From Opitutales bacterium (GTDB lineage: Bacteria; Verrucomicrobiota; Verrucomicrobiia; Opitutales; JABSRG01): a stretch of 64,000 nt of DNA. Under the pieces are notes generated by a model that searched no databases, was not told the origin of the DNA, and saw nothing but the letters and a program-made list of their open reading frames with translations. Where the stretch lies: positions 1-64,000 of the forward strand of contig JANQKZ010000019.1 in NCBI GenBank assembly GCA_028280845.1, written 5' to 3'. The translations under genes were made by a program, and so were the position numbers. Of this stretch, positions 14,224-23,051 are shown piece by piece. The first letter of the stretch is position 1, and each line of letters starts with the position of its first letter.

Positions 14224-15188
14224 ACGATAAACTACCTCAAACCTACCACGAACACCCCTGGATGGGGGTTTTTCCCGCAACCTTGTGTGCCTTTAATGAA
14301 GACGAATCCATCGATGAACCGGGCCTGCGTTCCTACTACCGCTGGCTGATTTCGACTGGGGGCTTAAACGGCCTCGTTTGCAACGGCCACACGGGCGAAA
14401 TCATGGCCCTTCACCCCGAGGAACGTGCTTGGATCACGGCCATCCTGGCGGAAGAGATTCAAAACAGCGGAAAACCGCTGAAAACCATCTCCGGAGTGGC
14501 GGGAGAAGGCAGCCGGGTAGCTTCAGACCACGCCATCGCCGCGCGCGAATCCGGGGCCGACGGGATCCTCCTGATGCCCCCGCACTACCAGTTGCGCTTC
14601 GGCCGTAGCTCCGCCACGGCCGTTGGCTTTGTAGCGGATGTCGCCGAGGCTTCAGGCATTGACATCGTGCTGCACCAGTATCCCTCTTGGACCAAAGTCG
14701 GCTACACATTGGAGGAGATGCTGGAAATCATCAAGATCCCCGAAGTCAAATGCATTAAAATGGGGACACGGGATATGGCGCGGTGGCTCTACGATTACGA
14801 GCAGCTCAAGGCTGCCCGGCCGGACCTCTCCATCATCACCTGCCACGATGAATACCTCCTCCCGACCCTCCTTGAAGCAGGCGATGGAGCCCTCATCGGG
14901 TTCGCCGGGTTTGCCCCGGAGCTCATGGTCGACCTCGTGGAAGCTTGTGTGGCAGGAGATCTGCCCGCCGCCAAGAAAGCCCAGCAACTGGTCGCCCCCC
15001 TGGCCCGGCTTATTTACAATTTCGGTGAGCCCGGTTGCGGAGCTCACCAACGGATGAAAGTGGCCCTCTGGATTCTCGGCAAAATATCCAGCCCGGTCTT
15101 TCGCCGGCCCATCCCACCGCTTACCGACCAGGGAATTGCGGATATCCGGACGGAACTCCAGCGCCTGGGATTGGAAACGGTGAATTGA
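14220..15188 (+). CDS. DapA-family lyase/aldolase
   Basis: A 322-residue Schiff-base (beta/alpha)8 enzyme of the DHDPS/N-acetylneuraminate lyase family. Substrate loop NGHTGEIMALHPEER at about 55-69 (family G-x-x-G-E). The catalytic Tyr is Tyr154 in HQYPSW and the Schiff-base Lys is Lys180 in CIKMGT. The family includes 4-hydroxy-tetrahydrodipicolinate synthase, 2-keto-3-deoxy-sugar-acid aldolases and 5-dehydro-4-deoxyglucarate dehydratase. The latter makes 2-oxoglutarate semialdehyde, which the aldehyde dehydrogenase nearby could oxidise. It lacks the YNxP form of true DapA, so a catabolic role is preferred. Translationally coupled to the symporter. Confidence 0.85.
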   Translation: MNDKLPQTYHEHPWMGVFPATLCAFNEDESIDEPGLRSYYRWLISTGGLNGLVCNGHTGEIMALHPEERAWITAILAEEIQNSGKPLKTISGVAGEGSRVASDHAIAARESGADGILLMPPHYQLRFGRSSATAVGFVADVAEASGIDIVLHQYPSWTKVGYTLEEMLEIIKIPEVKCIKMGTRDMARWLYDYEQLKAARPDLSIITCHDEYLLPTLLEAGDGALIGFAGFAPELMVDLVEACVAGDLPAAKKAQQLVAPLARLIYNFGEPGCGAHQRMKVALWILGKISSPVFRRPIPPLTDQGIADIRTELQRLGLETVN

Positions 15189-15281
15189 GCGGGCAGGCCG
15201 GGATGCCTTTTCCAGAAACAACCTGAAATTCCAAACCCCTGGCGGACGCTGCGCCCCAGGGAAATTCCAAATTCCATACCT

Positions 15282-17117
15282 ATGAAAACCTCGCGACGAT
15301 CCTTCCTTCGAACTTCAACGGCAGGGACTCTGGCCTTGGGATCTGCCCCGCTCTTCGGGGCGGATAAAGGAGCGTCCGCGAAGGGGACTCCCCCGCCGAT
15401 ACCGGAAGACCCGGTCGCCGACCCGCGCTCGGTGTATTTTTCCGATTTTTCCATGGCTCAGCCTGTGGATGCCATCTCCGACCGGAAAAAGGAAGGATAT
15501 TGGATGCGGGTGGATTACACGAGCACCGAAGGGGTCGAGGGCGTGATGTTATATGCCAGGCCGGGCGAAGCATGCCCGGTGATGACCCTTCCCTTGAACT
15601 TGGAGGGACCACATCACCTGTTTATCGGCATTCATTATTCCAACAATCCTTATCCGCGCTGGAATAACGAGGGGTGCATTTCCGTTAAGTTATCCGGTGA
15701 TCCGGGATTTCGGCGGGTCGCTCCCGAGTTGGGTACCGTCCTGGATAATGGCAAAGCGAAATTTCCCGATGGCCAGGACCTGTTTAAATCCATCCAGGAG
15801 GCCTATTGGCGAACCACCGACCTCACCGACCAAGAGCTGCTATTTCGCCAGGCGCATGCCCCCTACAATGATTCCAGAAAAGCATCCCTGGCGAATATTG
15901 CCTGGATTCGGGCGGTTCCCCTTACCTCGGAGGAATGGGAGGCATTCGAAGCTGTCAGTAAACCGCGGGCTGCAACACGCCGTTTAGCCGCCATCTACTG
16001 CCCGGGGCACCTGAGTGGCAGTACGGATGGCACCCCCATCTTCCATCCCACCAATGAGGAGTGGTTCGTGGATGACTTCGAAGCCTACCGCAATTCAGAT
16101 ATCGATCTCTTTATTTTTGAGGCCATGCGGGGGAATTTCTGTCTCTTCCCCACCCGTTTCGGTTGTACCAGCCTGCCCGGAGCACCCTGGAATCCGACCT
16201 GGGCGGATCCGCTTGGGGCATTTTCCAGGCAAGCCCGCGCCAATGACATGAAAATCCATGCGGCCATCCGCTTTATCGGGCCGCAATACCCGGTTATCCA
16301 GGAACCGATCAGCTTGGCCCAACTGGCCTACTACCGCCCCATGGAGCGTTTCGCCAAACGAGATCGTGAGGGGAACCCTTTGGCTACTCTGAGTATCGCT
16401 TACCCGGAGGTTCGGGCCCACTGGTTACGCCTCATGCGGGAAGCCTTGGAATACGATATCGACGGCCTCACCCTGATCCTCAATCGATCCACGCCTTTCA
16501 TCCAGTATGAGGAAAAAGTCGTTCAGGACTTCCTGGACCAGTATGGAGAAGACCCCCGCAACCTGCCGGAAAGTGACATGCGTTGGGTTCGGCACACCGC
16601 CGGTTACCTGACCGCCTTTGTTGAAGAAATCCGCGCGCTGGTGGATGAAAAACCTGGCCGGGAACTGGGTGTCATTGTTTATGGCCCGAATCGGGAAACC
16701 CCCGGAGATCCCTACTATAAGCTCAAAAGTTATGTATGCGATGTCGATGAATGGTTGAGGCGCCGCTTGGTCGACATCGTCATCCCCTCCCAGCAGATCG
16801 ACGACGAAGCCCTCCAGAATTGGAGCAAACTGGCTGCGCCCGGGGTGCGCCTTTGGCCGGATTTAATGCCCAGGCAGCAGACACCCGCCCAATTCACTCG
16901 ACTGGCCAGGCACTACCAGGAAAACGGGGCCAACGGCTTTGCGTTCTGGGATAGTGAGCGGCGAAACCCACGCCTCAGCGAATGGGCCGGGATCCGCCGT
17001 CTCGGGCATATGGAGGATTGGAATGTCCTGGCCCGGGAATCCACCGATTGGTATCGCACCATACGGTTAAAGACCTTGGGTGGTTTTTCCGCAGATAACT
17101 CCTTCAGGGATGGGTAG
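15282..17117 (+). CDS. Tat-exported TIM-barrel-like protein, paralogue A
   Basis: A 611-residue protein with a twin-arginine signal (MKTSRRSFLRTSTAGTLALG). A beta-rich N-terminal domain (about 60-220) contains LNLEGPHHLFIGIHY. Residues 235-590 look like a (beta/alpha)8 domain with LAAIYCPGHLSGS, LFIFEAMRGNFCLFP, ALEYDIDGLTLILNRSTP, QYGEDPR, GVIVYGPN and NGFAFWDSERRNP. The alternation resembles uncharacterised family-10-like glycosyl hydrolases (GHL10/DUF187-like), but I cannot confirm a family. It is paralogous along its whole length to 18231-20105. Between them lies an amidohydrolase; all three are on the same strand. Acts in the periplasm. Confidence 0.7.
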   Translation: MKTSRRSFLRTSTAGTLALGSAPLFGADKGASAKGTPPPIPEDPVADPRSVYFSDFSMAQPVDAISDRKKEGYWMRVDYTSTEGVEGVMLYARPGEACPVMTLPLNLEGPHHLFIGIHYSNNPYPRWNNEGCISVKLSGDPGFRRVAPELGTVLDNGKAKFPDGQDLFKSIQEAYWRTTDLTDQELLFRQAHAPYNDSRKASLANIAWIRAVPLTSEEWEAFEAVSKPRAATRRLAAIYCPGHLSGSTDGTPIFHPTNEEWFVDDFEAYRNSDIDLFIFEAMRGNFCLFPTRFGCTSLPGAPWNPTWADPLGAFSRQARANDMKIHAAIRFIGPQYPVIQEPISLAQLAYYRPMERFAKRDREGNPLATLSIAYPEVRAHWLRLMREALEYDIDGLTLILNRSTPFIQYEEKVVQDFLDQYGEDPRNLPESDMRWVRHTAGYLTAFVEEIRALVDEKPGRELGVIVYGPNRETPGDPYYKLKSYVCDVDEWLRRRLVDIVIPSQQIDDEALQNWSKLAAPGVRLWPDLMPRQQTPAQFTRLARHYQENGANGFAFWDSERRNPRLSEWAGIRRLGHMEDWNVLARESTDWYRTIRLKTLGGFSADNSFRDG

Positions 17118-17141
17118 ATCAGAGTTTGTCAGGACTAAACC

Positions 17142-18167
17142 ATGAAACCTATGGAAATCATCGACGCTTTCTGCCACTGGTTGCCGCGCAGTTATTACGA
17201 GGGCGTGGCGGCCCGGTCGTCGGCTGATCTCCACATGTTTAAACGGGCCTACCACATACCGGAGATGAGCAAGCTCGGGGCCCGGGACCAGTTCGTGGAT
17301 GAAGTGCCGGGCTACCGCCAAATCCTTTCGATCGTGTCACCCCCAATCGAAGCCCTGGGCCAGCCAGAGGAGACACCTGCTTATGCCCGGATGGCCAATG
17401 AAGGCCTGGCGGAAAGGGTAGCCGATGATCCTAACCGCTACCCGGCCTTTGTGGCTTCCCTTCCCCTTAACAACGAGGGGGCCACCCAGACTGAGCTGGC
17501 CTATGCAACCGAGAGCCTGAAGGCGGCAGGCTTTCAGATCTTCACCCATGTGAACGGGAATCCCCTCGACCAGGCCCCCGTCATCGAATCGGTCTTTGCC
17601 TGGGCGGCAGAGCATCGTCAGCCCATTTGGCTGCACCCCAGCCGCGGCTTCCAGCACCCGGATTATCAGAATAGAGAGGACTCTTATTACGAAATATGGT
17701 GGTCGCTCGGCTGGCTCTACGAAACCAGTGCCGCCCTCCTCCATCTGGCCTACAGCGGAGTCTTTGACCGTTGGCCCGACCTGAAACTCATCACCCACCA
17801 CGCAGGCGCCATGATCCCCTTTGCCGAGGGCCGCCTGCGCACCGGAGTCAGAAAACCCGGAATGCGCCTGCCTGAGGATCGCCAGGAGCTGGCCCAGGTC
17901 CGATCCGATAGACCTGTCATCGACAGCCTGAAACAATGCTACGCCGATACGGCCACCTTCGGAACCGCCGACGCCATCCTGGCAGCCAGTCACTTTTTTG
18001 GTGCCGAAAAACTCCTGTTTGCCACCGATATGCCCTTCGGCCCGGGCGGTGGCCGGGACCACCGACAGGCCGCTATCGAGGGAGTCCGGTTCCTGCCGAT
18101 CAAGGACACGCAGAAAGCCGCCATATTATCAACAAACCTGCGCACCCTCCTGCCTTCACTCCCTTGA
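17142..18167 (+). CDS. Amidohydrolase-fold protein (ACMSD/gamma-resorcylate decarboxylase-like)
   Basis: A 341-residue cytosolic amidohydrolase_2 protein. Metal-site features are visible: D-A-F-C-H at residues 8-12 in place of the usual D-x-H-x-H (the first His is Phe), WLHPSRG at about 163-169, HHAGAMIPFAEGRL at about 218-231, and the late Asp in ATDMPFGPGGG near residue 290. The aminocarboxymuconate-semialdehyde decarboxylase group uses this layout for decarboxylation or hydrolysis of aromatic or lactone acids. Substrate unknown. It sits between the two Tat-exported paralogues with 24-bp and 63-bp gaps, so it is likely in the same operon. The ATG at 17142 is used; a second ATG is at 17151. 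Confidence 0.75.
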   Translation: MKPMEIIDAFCHWLPRSYYEGVAARSSADLHMFKRAYHIPEMSKLGARDQFVDEVPGYRQILSIVSPPIEALGQPEETPAYARMANEGLAERVADDPNRYPAFVASLPLNNEGATQTELAYATESLKAAGFQIFTHVNGNPLDQAPVIESVFAWAAEHRQPIWLHPSRGFQHPDYQNREDSYYEIWWSLGWLYETSAALLHLAYSGVFDRWPDLKLITHHAGAMIPFAEGRLRTGVRKPGMRLPEDRQELAQVRSDRPVIDSLKQCYADTATFGTADAILAASHFFGAEKLLFATDMPFGPGGGRDHRQAAIEGVRFLPIKDTQKAAILSTNLRTLLPSLP

Positions 18168-18230
18168 TGTCCCCGTTACGGTTCACCCCTTATTTCCATA
18201 CTCCATTCAAAACCACCCACCCCCAAACAC

Positions 18231-20105
18231 ATGTCCCAACCTTCCCTATCCCGCCGATCCTTCCTGAAAACCTCTGCCGCCGGAACCCTCTTAGGTAGCA
18301 CAGGAGTCGGATTGGCCCAGACCGCTGACACCTATCGCGCACCGCCGCCACCACCGCCAGGGCCCGCGAGCTTCAGCACCATGGGTGACCTGGGCACCCC
18401 GCTCCCACCGCCACCCAACTGGGTGGTCTTCCGGTCCGACATGTCCCAGTGCCGCCCCGCCGGCCGGATGACCCGTGACCGGGTGGATGGCAAGTGGGTC
18501 CTGCACGACTACGAGACCCAGGAAGGGATCAAAGGCGTCATGGCTTCAGCTTACCCCGAGGAGAACGCAGGGGAGCTGACCCTGCCCCTCGAGGTGGAGG
18601 GGCCCCACAAAATATATCTGGGTATTCACTATCCCAAGGTGAACCATGGGCATTCCGGTTACGGGGAAGTCGAAGTGAAACTCACCCGGGACGAGGGCTT
18701 TCGCCGGGTTGCCCTGGAAGCTGGCACCCTGGACGATACCGGAAGCCAGAAAATCGGCCACGACAGTAACCACAACCACAAGTCCATCCAGGAGCCGTTC
18801 TGGAAGATTGCGGACCTCACCGGCCAAGACCTGATCTTCCGCCAGCCGGGCCCCCCATACGATATTACCAATCATCACCCGCAATCCAATTTCAGTTATG
18901 TCAAACTAGTGCCGCTTTCCGCGAAAGAAGCAGCGGAGTGGAAGGCAAATCTACCTTCGGAAAACACCAGGCGGGTGGCCGTCATCTACTGCACCGGACA
19001 CATGACCGGGCACCTTCGTGGATCCTACACCTATCACCCGACTTCGAAGGACTGGTTTAAAGATGAGTTTTCGCCCTACGTGGATTCAGACCACAAACTC
19101 TTTATCTTCGAGGCCATGCGGGGAAACTACTGCTTGTTTAAAACCAAAATCGGGGACGTGGGTAACGAGGGAAATAAATGGCAGCCAGAATGGATCGACC
19201 CGCTGGCCGAATTTACCGCCCTGGCCCACTCACATGGGTTAAAGATTTTTGCCTCGCAGCGCATGACGGGCGCACAATACCCGATGAACCGTGCCCCCAT
19301 TGCTCGCGCACGTTACTTCTGGAAGCTCCAGCAATACGCTAAGATTGACCGTAACGGCATCCCCACCAGCAACCTCAGTCTCGCTTATTCCGAGGCTCGA
19401 AACCATTGGCTCGGGCTCCTGCGGGAAGCCCTGAATTACGGCATCGACGGAGTCCAGCTCCACCTCAACCGGGCTACTCCCTTTGTCATGTATGAGGAGC
19501 CAGTCCTCAATGCTTTCATCGATCAATACGGCGAGGACCCGCGCAGGCTTTCTGAGCTTGATCCCCGCTGGATGAAACACGGCGCATCCTATGTCACGGC
19601 TTACCTGCGCCAGGTTCGCGCCTTACTGGATGAAAAGCCCGGGCGCCAACTCGGCATCACCCTGTATGGCCATCCGCATGATTACGATCCGCATCGCGAA
19701 CACTTCCACCCCATGCGCTACCAGTGCGACGTGGAAACCTGGATTCGCGAAGGGCTCGTCGATTACCTCATGCCGAATAAGTATATCGATCTCGGACTCC
19801 TCCAGAAGTGGCGCGACCTCGGCGGATCCCGGCTCCACCTCTACCCCGATCTCATGCCACGCACCCAATTGCCCAAGCAGTACGCCGCCCTCGCAAAAAA
19901 ATATTACGATCACGGGGCGGACGGTGTGGTCACTTGGGATGGCGAACGTCGGGCGCCCCGCATTTCCGAATGGGCGGCCGTTCAGCAACTGGGCCATGTC
20001 TCTCACTTGGAGGAAATCATCCACAACAACGATGACTACTACCGCCGTGTCCCCCTCAAGTCCCTCGCTGGATTCTCCACCGAGCACTCCTTCCATGATG
20101 GTTGA
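18231..20105 (+). CDS. Tat-exported TIM-barrel-like protein, paralogue B
   Basis: A 624-residue protein with a twin-arginine signal (SRRSFLKTSAAGTLLG) and a Pro-rich stretch (APPPPPPGP) after cleavage. It shares with paralogue A: LTLPLEVEGPHKIYLGIHY, RRVAVIYCTGHMTG, KLFIFEAMRGNYCLF, ALNYGIDGVQLHLNRATPF, QYGEDPRR, LRQVRALLDEKPGRQLGITLYG, VVTWDGERRAPRISEWAA and a final GFSTEHSFHDG. Acidic residues that recur in both (Glu in IFEAMRGN, Asp in IDG, Glu/Asp in WD-GERR) are candidate catalytic groups. Probably a periplasmic hydrolase or lyase of unknown specificity. Confidence 0.7.
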   Translation: MSQPSLSRRSFLKTSAAGTLLGSTGVGLAQTADTYRAPPPPPPGPASFSTMGDLGTPLPPPPNWVVFRSDMSQCRPAGRMTRDRVDGKWVLHDYETQEGIKGVMASAYPEENAGELTLPLEVEGPHKIYLGIHYPKVNHGHSGYGEVEVKLTRDEGFRRVALEAGTLDDTGSQKIGHDSNHNHKSIQEPFWKIADLTGQDLIFRQPGPPYDITNHHPQSNFSYVKLVPLSAKEAAEWKANLPSENTRRVAVIYCTGHMTGHLRGSYTYHPTSKDWFKDEFSPYVDSDHKLFIFEAMRGNYCLFKTKIGDVGNEGNKWQPEWIDPLAEFTALAHSHGLKIFASQRMTGAQYPMNRAPIARARYFWKLQQYAKIDRNGIPTSNLSLAYSEARNHWLGLLREALNYGIDGVQLHLNRATPFVMYEEPVLNAFIDQYGEDPRRLSELDPRWMKHGASYVTAYLRQVRALLDEKPGRQLGITLYGHPHDYDPHREHFHPMRYQCDVETWIREGLVDYLMPNKYIDLGLLQKWRDLGGSRLHLYPDLMPRTQLPKQYAALAKKYYDHGADGVVTWDGERRAPRISEWAAVQQLGHVSHLEEIIHNNDDYYRRVPLKSLAGFSTEHSFHDG

Positions 20106-20382
20106 CCGGGAGCTACCCGGGAAAGTGAGAATATCCACTCGCTCAAAGACCCGGTTCGAATTATTCGAATCAGGCCAAAGGCAATGAATGAGAATAAAAT
20201 GAGCGTGAGGGATTCCCGCAAGTCCGCCAAGTTAAAGCAAATGAATCACACGCCTTGGATCGACTCCTAACTCCGATGATGGGGGACAGGCAAAATCTGT
20301 ATCTGAGGTGCTGTCTTCGATCAATCAATAAGCCTACAGCCGGATCGAGTTGAATGGGGTTCGTCCACCAGCCGTAAAAGTC
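20106..20382. promoter_or_regulatory. Non-coding gap with a 7-1-7 palindrome
   Basis: The 277 bases between paralogue B and the DAACS symporter hold no gene that I can support. TTCGAATTATTCGAA at 20155-20169 is a perfect inverted repeat of seven bases around one T and could be an operator for the downstream gene. No run of T follows a stable hairpin, so a terminator is not obvious. Confidence 0.35.
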
Positions 20383-21648
20383 ATGCCTGAAAAGAAGAAA
20401 CGCTCCCTGACCGCCAGAATATTAATGGGAATGGCCCTTGGAATCCTGACTGGTGTCCTCCTCAATTTGGCCGGGAATGACGGGCTGATCCGAGTCCTGT
20501 TTTCCGACGGCATTTTCCTTGTGGTGGGAACCCTGTTCTTACGGTCCCTTCAACTTATGGTCGTTCCCCTGGTCTTTGTTTCCCTGGTTTGTGGTACGGC
20601 TTCGATGGAAGACGTACGGCGCCTGGGCCGGATCGGTGGGAAAACCCTGGCGCTTTATCTGTTGACCACCACCATTGCGATTTCCTTTGCGTTGGGCATT
20701 GGGTTGCTGGTCAAACCCGGCAAGGGCATGGAGCTGGCAACGGAGGAGGATTTTGTCACCCCGGAAGCCCCGCCACTGTCCGAGGTGTTGATCGACATGA
20801 TCCCCAACAACCCGATGGAAGCCCTTGCTGAGGGAAACATGCTCCAGATCATCGTATTTGCCATGCTGTTTGGACTGGCCTTAACTATATCCGGCCAGCC
20901 CGGGAGAAGTGTGCTGCAGATTTTTGAATCCTTGAACGAGGTGGTCATGCGACTGGTCATGCTGATTATTGAATTAGCCCCGATCGGCGTCTTTGCCTTG
21001 CTGGCTCGTACTTTCGCCAATGAAGGATTCGATACTATTATTCCTCTGGCCAAGTATTTCTTCACCCTGGCTGCCGTGCTCATCCTACACGCCGTATGTA
21101 CCTATTCCCTTTTCCTTAAAATCATCGGTAACCTCAATCCGGTCCAGTTTTTCAGGAAGATGCGAACCGCCCAGATTTTTGCCCTGACCACTTCAAGCAG
21201 TAACGCTACGATCCCGGTGACGCTGGAAACCGTGGAAGAGGAATTGGGGGTGGATAATTCCATTTCCTCATTCACCGTTCCCCTGGGAGCCACGATCAAT
21301 ATGGACGGAACTGCCATCATGCAGGGAATTGCTACGGTCTTTGTGGCTCAATCCATCCAATTGGATTTATCTTTTGGACAAATACTCACGGTTCTATTGA
21401 TGGCTACTCTCGCCTCGATTGGATCCGCCGGAGTGCCGAGCGCAGGCCTCATCATGCTGACTGCTATTTTGACACAGGTAAACCTTCCCATAGCAGCCAT
21501 TCCCATCCTCCTCAGCATTGACCGGCTCCTCGATATGTTGCGCACCGTGGTCAACATAACGGGGGACGCGGCCATGACCTGCATTATCGGAAAAAGTGAG
21601 GGAAAAATGGACCTCAGCAGGTTTGAGGACAATAGCTGGCGTAATTAA
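20383..21648 (+). CDS. Dicarboxylate/amino acid:cation symporter (DAACS family)
   Basis: A 421-residue GltP/DctA-type carrier. The diagnostic segments are all present: the TSSSNATIPVTLE reentrant loop HP1 near 275-287, INMDGTAIMQG in TM7 near 310-320, ASIGSAGVPSAGLIML in HP2 near 345-360, and DRLLDMLRTVVNITGDA in TM8 near 385-401. It imports C4-dicarboxylates or acidic amino acids with Na+ or H+. ATG at 20383 is chosen; a TTG-initiated extension of 11 residues is less likely. Tartrate or a similar diacid is a plausible substrate given the dehydratase in the region, but this is inference. Confidence 0.88.
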   Translation: MPEKKKRSLTARILMGMALGILTGVLLNLAGNDGLIRVLFSDGIFLVVGTLFLRSLQLMVVPLVFVSLVCGTASMEDVRRLGRIGGKTLALYLLTTTIAISFALGIGLLVKPGKGMELATEEDFVTPEAPPLSEVLIDMIPNNPMEALAEGNMLQIIVFAMLFGLALTISGQPGRSVLQIFESLNEVVMRLVMLIIELAPIGVFALLARTFANEGFDTIIPLAKYFFTLAAVLILHAVCTYSLFLKIIGNLNPVQFFRKMRTAQIFALTTSSSNATIPVTLETVEEELGVDNSISSFTVPLGATINMDGTAIMQGIATVFVAQSIQLDLSFGQILTVLLMATLASIGSAGVPSAGLIMLTAILTQVNLPIAAIPILLSIDRLLDMLRTVVNITGDAAMTCIIGKSEGKMDLSRFEDNSWRN

Positions 21649-21675
21649 ATTCCCCTCCCTGCTTACCGGTCAGGC

Positions 21676-23049
21676 CTACCATCCCACCCCCGGCCAGTTG
21701 GTCACCCCCTTATCCCCGGGGTGGAAAATATTGTTATCCATGACCACGCTCCGGGCCATCCATTCCTCATCAAACCAGATAGCCCAATGGTAGCGCGGTC
21801 CCGGATAGCTAAGCGCTCCATTTTTATAAATACCATCGCGACCTTTGTCATAGATCAGGTTTCCGGTGATAATCAGGTCCAGGAGTTGCGGGTTATTTTC
21901 CTGAGGACCGGTTCCTACCTTGATTCCAACCGGGGCGGTTTCGCTCGGGTCAGTCTCCCAAAGCCGCCAGCTCTCCGAGCCGTATCCCTGATCGGCGATG
22001 ATATTGTTGGTAATGATGATTCCGCGCTCGACATTTTCCTCGGTCTTAAAATCACCCCGGTGCTCCACCCCCGGGTGCCAGGATTCACTCCCCGGACGGA
22101 TCAGGATCCCATATTTGCCCGGGCGCTGAAATATGTTGTTTGAAATGATAACCCCGCGACTCCCATGGAAGGTCTTCATACCCATGTAGCAATCGGTCAC
22201 ATGGTTATTCGATACCGTGAGAAAGTCACTGTGGAGGTCCATCCCTTGGGCGGCGTTCTGAATATAGTTCCCATCGACCAGGGTGAAGGCGGAACGGGTC
22301 GCGGGGTGAACCAGGATGCCCCCGCCCTGGTGCCAGATGAAGACAAAATTATCCCTCACCCCATAGGACGCGAGGGGGCCCAGTTCCTCCGCCCGCTCCA
22401 CGATTTTACCCAGCTCATATTTCGCTTTGATTTCAGGCGTAGGCAGGAATTCTGTTTCAATCACCCGGTTGTTTAAAATCCGTGCGCCCCGGCTTTCAGC
22501 CACACGGATCCCGTGCCCGTTGATGGCATTAAAAGCATAGCGATACAGCTCATTCTGCATCCGGTCGTCGACTGCGATTGTTTTGAAATCCACGACCTCG
22601 CAGCTCTCTATGGTGAGGTAATCGCAGCGCTGGATGAGCACGGCGTTGAACTCGGCTCGGTTCTTCAGCACCTTGACCCCGCTAATGGTAAGGTGGGGGC
22701 TGTCGATCGCATGAATTCCCGCCGGCCGTTTGCCTAACTTCGGGTCAAGGCGGGTGAGCGTAATACCTGCCACCCTGGCATGTGGGGCATTCCGGATGAT
22801 AAGAATATCGGCATCATCGTTTTGCTGGATAACGCGGCCCTGTCCATAGAGTCCACTCCCCTCCCCTTCCAGGATCAGGGCCTCGTCGATCAGGTAATCT
22901 CCGGGGGGCAAGTACAAGGGTTTCCCCCGATTGGAATCCAATGCTTCCTGAAGCGTGGCATAGTCGTCCAGGTTACCGGCTTCCATCAAAACGGGAAACA
23001 ATATGCAGATAGAATATTGAAGGAGGAGGAGAGGGATACGGTTCATCAT
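21676..23049 (-). CDS. Exported right-handed parallel beta-helix protein
   Basis: A 457-residue protein with an N-terminal signal peptide (MMNRIPLLLLQYSICILFPVLMEAG). From residue 60 on, it shows short turns of the pectate-lyase-like beta-helix repeat: ARVAGITLTRLD, PHLTISGVKVLKN, LTIESCEVVDF, ARILNNRVIET, VSNNHVTDCYMGM, VIISNNIFQRPG, IIITNNIIADQG, LIITGNLIYDKG and VVMDNNIFHPG. This fold carries polysaccharide lyases and hydrolases; no catalytic set can be named. It follows the Tat-exported oxidoreductase gene by two bases and is its operon partner. Confidence 0.8.
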   Translation of the reverse strand: MMNRIPLLLLQYSICILFPVLMEAGNLDDYATLQEALDSNRGKPLYLPPGDYLIDEALILEGEGSGLYGQGRVIQQNDDADILIIRNAPHARVAGITLTRLDPKLGKRPAGIHAIDSPHLTISGVKVLKNRAEFNAVLIQRCDYLTIESCEVVDFKTIAVDDRMQNELYRYAFNAINGHGIRVAESRGARILNNRVIETEFLPTPEIKAKYELGKIVERAEELGPLASYGVRDNFVFIWHQGGGILVHPATRSAFTLVDGNYIQNAAQGMDLHSDFLTVSNNHVTDCYMGMKTFHGSRGVIISNNIFQRPGKYGILIRPGSESWHPGVEHRGDFKTEENVERGIIITNNIIADQGYGSESWRLWETDPSETAPVGIKVGTGPQENNPQLLDLIITGNLIYDKGRDGIYKNGALSYPGPRYHWAIWFDEEWMARSVVMDNNIFHPGDKGVTNWPGVGW

Positions 23050-23051
23050 AC

